NCBI RefSeq assembly: GCF_023715645.1
Contig: NZ_JAMBOP010000011.1
Location: 1-64,000, forward strand
Reading direction: 5' to 3'
Origin: Bacillus cytotoxicus
GTDB lineage: Bacteria > Bacillota > Bacilli > Bacillales > Bacillaceae_G
DNA: 64,000 bases
Shown: positions 60,627 to 64,000 of the stretch, piece after piece
Position numbering within the stretch: position 1 is the stretch's first letter
Layout: the number at the start of each line of letters is the position of its first letter
Notes under the pieces: model-generated
The model's database searches: none
Told to the model about the DNA's origin: nothing
Seen by the model: the letters and a program-made list of their open reading frames with translations, nothing else
Program-made: the position numbers and the translations under genes

Positions 60627-60655
60627 TAAAAAACTTGGCGAATACATTCGCCAAG
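60627..60655 (-). terminator. Thioesterase gene terminator
   Basis: CTTGGCGAA / TTCGCCAAG, loop of four, then TTTTTTA on the minus strand. Confidence 0.9.
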
Positions 60656-60669
60656 AAGAGGTTGTGGAA

Positions 60670-61182
60670 TTACACATTCCATGGTTTTTGAATTGTTAGT
60701 ACTTCGGCCATTTCCTTACTTTTTGATCGGTTCATTTTTCGTTTTTCTGCACGTTCCCCGCCTGTGTTATATAACCAAAGCTCTTCTTCTGTTTCGGCAA
60801 TCACACCTGGTATAGAGGCTGGTTTTCCATCTCTTAATGCGACGAAAGTGATGAAGCAGGTAGCAGCAATACGGCGTTCCCCGCCTAATAAATCCTCTGC
60901 AACGATTTTTACGAATACTTCCATAGAAGATCTTCCTGTATAACAAACGAATGCTTCATAGCAAACGGAATCGGTTTGGTGAATTGGTGTTAAGAAGTCA
61001 ACAGAATCGATAGAAGCAGTTACACAATGCTCACGGCTATGGCGGGCGGCAGCGATAGATGCGATGCTGTCAATTTCTGCTAATAATTTTCCGCCAAATA
61101 ATGTTTGGTGGTTATTTAAGTCATTGGGAAAAACACGTGTTGTTTTTATCGCTCTAGACTCTCTCATAAATTTCTTTTCCAT
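60670..61182 (-). CDS. Acyl-CoA thioesterase, hotdog fold (YkhA-like)
   Basis: A 170-residue cytoplasmic hydrolase of acyl-CoA. The hotdog signature NNHQTLFGGKLLAEIDSIAS and the active Asn/Asp region, plus SIDSVDFLTPIHQTD and GRSSMEVFVKIVAEDL, are clear. A TAGAT-rich leader with GGAGTAGATAAT precedes the ATG. Length fits B. subtilis YkhA. It is monocistronic with its own terminator. Confidence 0.92.
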   Translation of the reverse strand: MEKKFMRESRAIKTTRVFPNDLNNHQTLFGGKLLAEIDSIASIAAARHSREHCVTASIDSVDFLTPIHQTDSVCYEAFVCYTGRSSMEVFVKIVAEDLLGGERRIAATCFITFVALRDGKPASIPGVIAETEEELWLYNTGGERAEKRKMNRSKSKEMAEVLTIQKPWNV

Positions 61183-61468
61183 ATTATCTACTCCTGTTTT
61201 TTTGTTCTAATGATATTCATCGGAACTTAATTTATTTCGTTCATCATTCGTTATAAATAGTGAATGAAAATTTCTCTGTATATAGATTGTAGTGTAAAAG
61301 AGATTTCGCTTACATTGCAAGGGGAATATATGATGTTACTAACTTTTTCATAGAAATAGGGTACCTGCATTCTCTTTATTCGTGATAAAATCGTTTTGTT
61401 ACAAATATGAAGTTAAGGGTATAGATACCTATTAACAAGAGAAAAAAGAGGTGCGATAGAATAAAGTT

Positions 61469-62794
61469 ATGGGCAAGATGCAGATAGGTTTTTCAGCTCT
61501 TTTTAACAAGGTAGTAGTTGGACTCATGTTCCTCTTTTTTGCATATTCCTTTTGGTATTCTTTTGGAGAGGCAAAAATTATTTTTGATGTAAACGCTTCT
61601 AGTTTAGCAATTGTATTAGGCGTTTGTATCATTTTACTCTTGCTGACTACCTCTATTTTACAATATCGATTTACGAATAAACAATTTATTATTTTTCTTA
61701 TTTCTAGTACTGTGTTACTTCGGTTTCTATCCATTGTGTTAATGAAAGCTCCGATCGAAAGTGACATGAATGGGATGTATGAAGCAGCTAAACAAGTTGC
61801 ACAAGGAAATACTATTTTTAGCAGCATAGAAACTGTAGTTCAATCTCCTTTTATTATATACGAATCCTTTTTTATTCGTTTTTTCGGAGATGCAACGTTT
61901 GTCTTGAAGGTATGTAATGTTTTATATTGCGGAGCTACCGCTTATTTTATTTATCAGACTGCTTCAAAACTATTTCATGAAGAATGTGGCCGAATTGCAT
62001 CGATATTATATGCCCTGTATATTCCTAATATTATGCTTTGTTCTGTGTTCACGAATGAGCATTTGGCAACATGTTTATTTTATTTTGCCTGTTACTTACT
62101 TATACATAAGGGCTTAAGTCATTCGTATATGTGGGGAGTCGCCGCTTTTTTATTTGCTTTCAGTAATATGATTCGTCCATTAGGCTTATTTATGATTACA
62201 GTTCTTGTTTTGTATCTTGCATTAGTAGAAGTTTTGCAAAGTCCAGATCGAAAAGGAATGTTGATTAGACTAGTAGGTGTCTGTGTTATATTTTATGGTG
62301 TTCATTACGCAGTAAGTTATGCAATTGGAACATCAAGTAACGCGCGATACATCTTTACAAACGAAGGGTATATTCAATCTGTCCTAGTAGGAAAAAATGA
62401 AAAAAAGGCAGAACAAGAGAAAAAAGAATATAATATGGATTTTATAAACAAAAAGTTAAATGAAATAGAGAAGGATCGTTTTTCTTCTATTCAAATGAGC
62501 TTAGGAAATCTAAAGAAGCAAGAAATGAAAAACGCCTTAATAAAAGGTGGGTATTTTATATACATGATGATTGCAATATTTGCAGCAATTTCTATGTTAC
62601 ACCTTCTAGTTCAAAAACAGGAAAATAAAAATTATATGTTGTTTCTACTCATTATTTCGAGCTATTTGTGTACAAGGTTCATGAATATGCATATTGTATA
62701 TGAGAGTGCATTAGTCCCAAGTCTCCTGATATTACAAAGCTATGGGATATATATGATAAATCAATATTGTCAAAAGCTATTTTTTAAAAAGTAA
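61469..62794 (+). CDS. Polytopic GT39/ArnT-like glycosyltransferase, paralogue 2
   Basis: A 441-residue membrane protein paralogous to the one at 54.4-55.9 kb: PIESDMNGMYEAAKQVAQGN, VCNVLYCGATAYFIY, CSVFTNEHLATCLFYFACY and IRPLGLF align block by block. It is about 35 residues shorter, mainly in the outer loop before the C-terminal TM pair. AGAGGTG lies about 17 bases before the ATG, so the start is not fully certain. Substrate unknown. Confidence 0.75.
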   Translation: MGKMQIGFSALFNKVVVGLMFLFFAYSFWYSFGEAKIIFDVNASSLAIVLGVCIILLLLTTSILQYRFTNKQFIIFLISSTVLLRFLSIVLMKAPIESDMNGMYEAAKQVAQGNTIFSSIETVVQSPFIIYESFFIRFFGDATFVLKVCNVLYCGATAYFIYQTASKLFHEECGRIASILYALYIPNIMLCSVFTNEHLATCLFYFACYLLIHKGLSHSYMWGVAAFLFAFSNMIRPLGLFMITVLVLYLALVEVLQSPDRKGMLIRLVGVCVIFYGVHYAVSYAIGTSSNARYIFTNEGYIQSVLVGKNEKKAEQEKKEYNMDFINKKLNEIEKDRFSSIQMSLGNLKKQEMKNALIKGGYFIYMMIAIFAAISMLHLLVQKQENKNYMLFLLIISSYLCTRFMNMHIVYESALVPSLLILQSYGIYMINQYCQKLFFKK

Positions 62795-62846
62795 AACTCC
62801 TATGAGTGTGGATGTGTTTCTTCCTCACTCATAGGAGTTTTGTTTT
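62793..62846. terminator. Bidirectional terminator
   Basis: A 16-bp perfect stem AAAACTCCTATGAGTG / CACTCATAGGAGTTTT (62793-62808 with 62826-62841) between convergent genes. Confidence 0.9.
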
Positions 62847-64000
62847 AACGATTTAATTCTGACATTAAATTATCAGCTGTTCGGGACATGTTTGTAGAAG
62901 CATCTTCAATTGCTTTTATAGCATGTGTAATTACTTCAAGTTCACTTTCAATTTTTTGAGTTTGTTCTTTTGAATTAGACATATCTTTCACAATTTCTTC
63001 AAAGTAACTATCAGTTTCATTCATGCAATTTGTTCCGTCATAGACAAGATTATTAATTTGTTCAACAGAAGATGAAACATGCGTAATTTGTTCATTTGTT
63101 TTTTCAACAAGCTTCGTTACATTTGAAATGGACTCTTTTGTTTGCTCTGATAATTTACGAATTTCTCCTGCTACAACTGCAAATCCTTTACCAAATTCAC
63201 CGGCACGTGCAGATTCAATTGCTGCATTTAAGGCAAGTAAGTTTGTTTGATCAGCAATCGATTTTACAATATCGATAATTTCATTAATTTTTTTGGAGAT
63301 GACAAGTAGCTCTTGTGTATCTTGAATAATAGTTTGCATGCTACCTTTTATGCTTTCCATTCGCTGATTTTGAATATGAAGCTGTTGTTTTCCTTGATTT
63401 GCTTTTTGCTCCGATTGTATTGCTAGTGATGTACCTGTCTTCGCAATGTCAATTATGTTCTCTGATTGCTCTGTTAGTTGATGAATAGAAGCGTTTGTTT
63501 TTTCTGATACAATAGCAAGTTCTTGGGCAATTTGGCTGATTGCCATTTGGGCAATTTCTTTTTCTTGTTCATGTTCTTTACGAATTGCCTCATATTCATG
63601 TTCGTATGCTGTTAAAACAAGTTCCTGCTCAAGTGTAAAGAGTTTGTTTAGTACGTGCACAGCGCAGGAGAAATCATTGATTTTTGTGAATTTTTCTTCA
63701 AAAATTTTAATGATAGAACGGAATAATTCTTGATACGCAGATGTATACCATTTTCTATGTAAACCAATTTTCACGTGTCTTCGCGCAATTTGAACACGAC
63801 GTTGAATAAAGTCCTCATCAATATCTCCGCTAAATAGTTGCTCAATATGTTTTTTTAATGTTGTTTGTAATTTTTGAACGGAACTATATTTTTCAATGAT
63901 ATTTATGAGGTGTGGTTGCTTTATAATATTCTCATAGAATTTTTTTGTAATCCAATCCAATTGTTCATAAATAAAAGGTTGTAGTATTTTTACAATTTGT
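62845..64000 (-). CDS. hemAT: Globin-coupled aerotaxis sensor HemAT (5' end cut by window)
   Basis: A soluble oxygen-sensing chemotaxis transducer. The reading frame stays open to the right edge (385 codons visible), so the true start lies outside; an internal TTG at 63960 is not the start. The visible part has the end of a globin domain ([19 protein letters not shown]; His near the heme side), a coiled-coil linker and an MCP signalling domain with tip [19 protein letters not shown]. There are no TM segments, as in B. subtilis HemAT. Confidence 0.88.
   Translation of the reverse strand, partial: QIVKILQPFIYEQLDWITKKFYENIIKQPHLINIIEKYSSVQKLQTTLKKHIEQLFSGDIDEDFIQRRVQIARRHVKIGLHRKWYTSAYQELFRSIIKIFEEKFTKINDFSCAVHVLNKLFTLEQELVLTAYEHEYEAIRKEHEQEKEIAQMAISQIAQELAIVSEKTNASIHQLTEQSENIIDIAKTGTSLAIQSEQKANQGKQQLHIQNQRMESIKGSMQTIIQDTQELLVISKKINEIIDIVKSIADQTNLLALNAAIESARAGEFGKGFAVVAGEIRKLSEQTKESISNVTKLVEKTNEQITHVSSSVEQINNLVYDGTNCMNETDSYFEEIVKDMSNSKEQTQKIESELEVITHAIKAIEDASTNMSRTADNLMSELNR

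Overview
The window is about 64 kb of low-GC Firmicute DNA around a chromosomal replication origin. Gene order (gyrA-gyrB-recF-rlbA-dnaN-dnaA / rpmH-rnpA-yidC-jag-mnmE-mnmG-rsmG-noc-parA-parB ... rpsF-ssb-rpsR-yybS-gdpP-rplI-dnaC-purA-tRNAs-walRKHIJ-htrC-yyzF-rlmH) and the protein sequences match the Bacillus cereus group. Many proteins differ noticeably from what I remember of B. cereus/B. anthracis, so a deep-branching member such as B. cytotoxicus is plausible. I could not verify the species.

Layout. 1-9.3 kb: the start of a 16S gene (rRNA operon running off the left edge), then gyrA, gyrB, recF, rlbA, dnaN and dnaA, all on the minus strand. 7.5-9.8 kb: bipartite oriC, with DnaA boxes upstream of dnaA (9.44-9.75 kb) and an unwinding region with DnaA-trio and DnaA boxes beside dnaN (7.51-7.66 kb). 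A 266-bp MITE-like element with a perfect 8-bp target duplication sits between dnaA and dnaN. 9.8-39.1 kb: core genes, nearly all on the plus strand and so co-oriented with the other replication fork: ribosome/RNase P/YidC, tRNA modification, nucleoid occlusion and chromosome partition (with parS), the S6-SSB-S18 operon, GdpP, replicative helicase, PurA, four tRNAs, the WalRK cell-wall regulon operon and RlmH. 39.1-45.4 kb: a malate-response block (MalK-MalR two-component system, KdgT-family permease, NAD malic enzyme), preceded by nested repeats. 45.8-64 kb: an accessory surface-polysaccharide and signalling region with two GT2 glycosyltransferases, three polytopic GT-C-like proteins, a Wzx-type flippase, LytSR without lrgAB, an AI-2E family permease, MsrAB, an ABC-F protein, a thioesterase and the start of a HemAT-like globin sensor at the right edge.

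The most unusual content is in the gaps between genes. At least seven copies or fragments of one hairpin repeat ('family A') show paired compensatory base changes. A second repeat ('family B') ends in terminator-like hairpins and sits inside the MITEs and inside a family A loop. A third, widespread Bacillaceae repeat is inserted in another family A loop. DnaA-box clusters occur upstream of mnmE and across yyzF-rlmH, as in B. subtilis, and there are perfect and near-perfect parS sites in parB and walK. I see no CRISPR array, prophage or intact insertion sequence.
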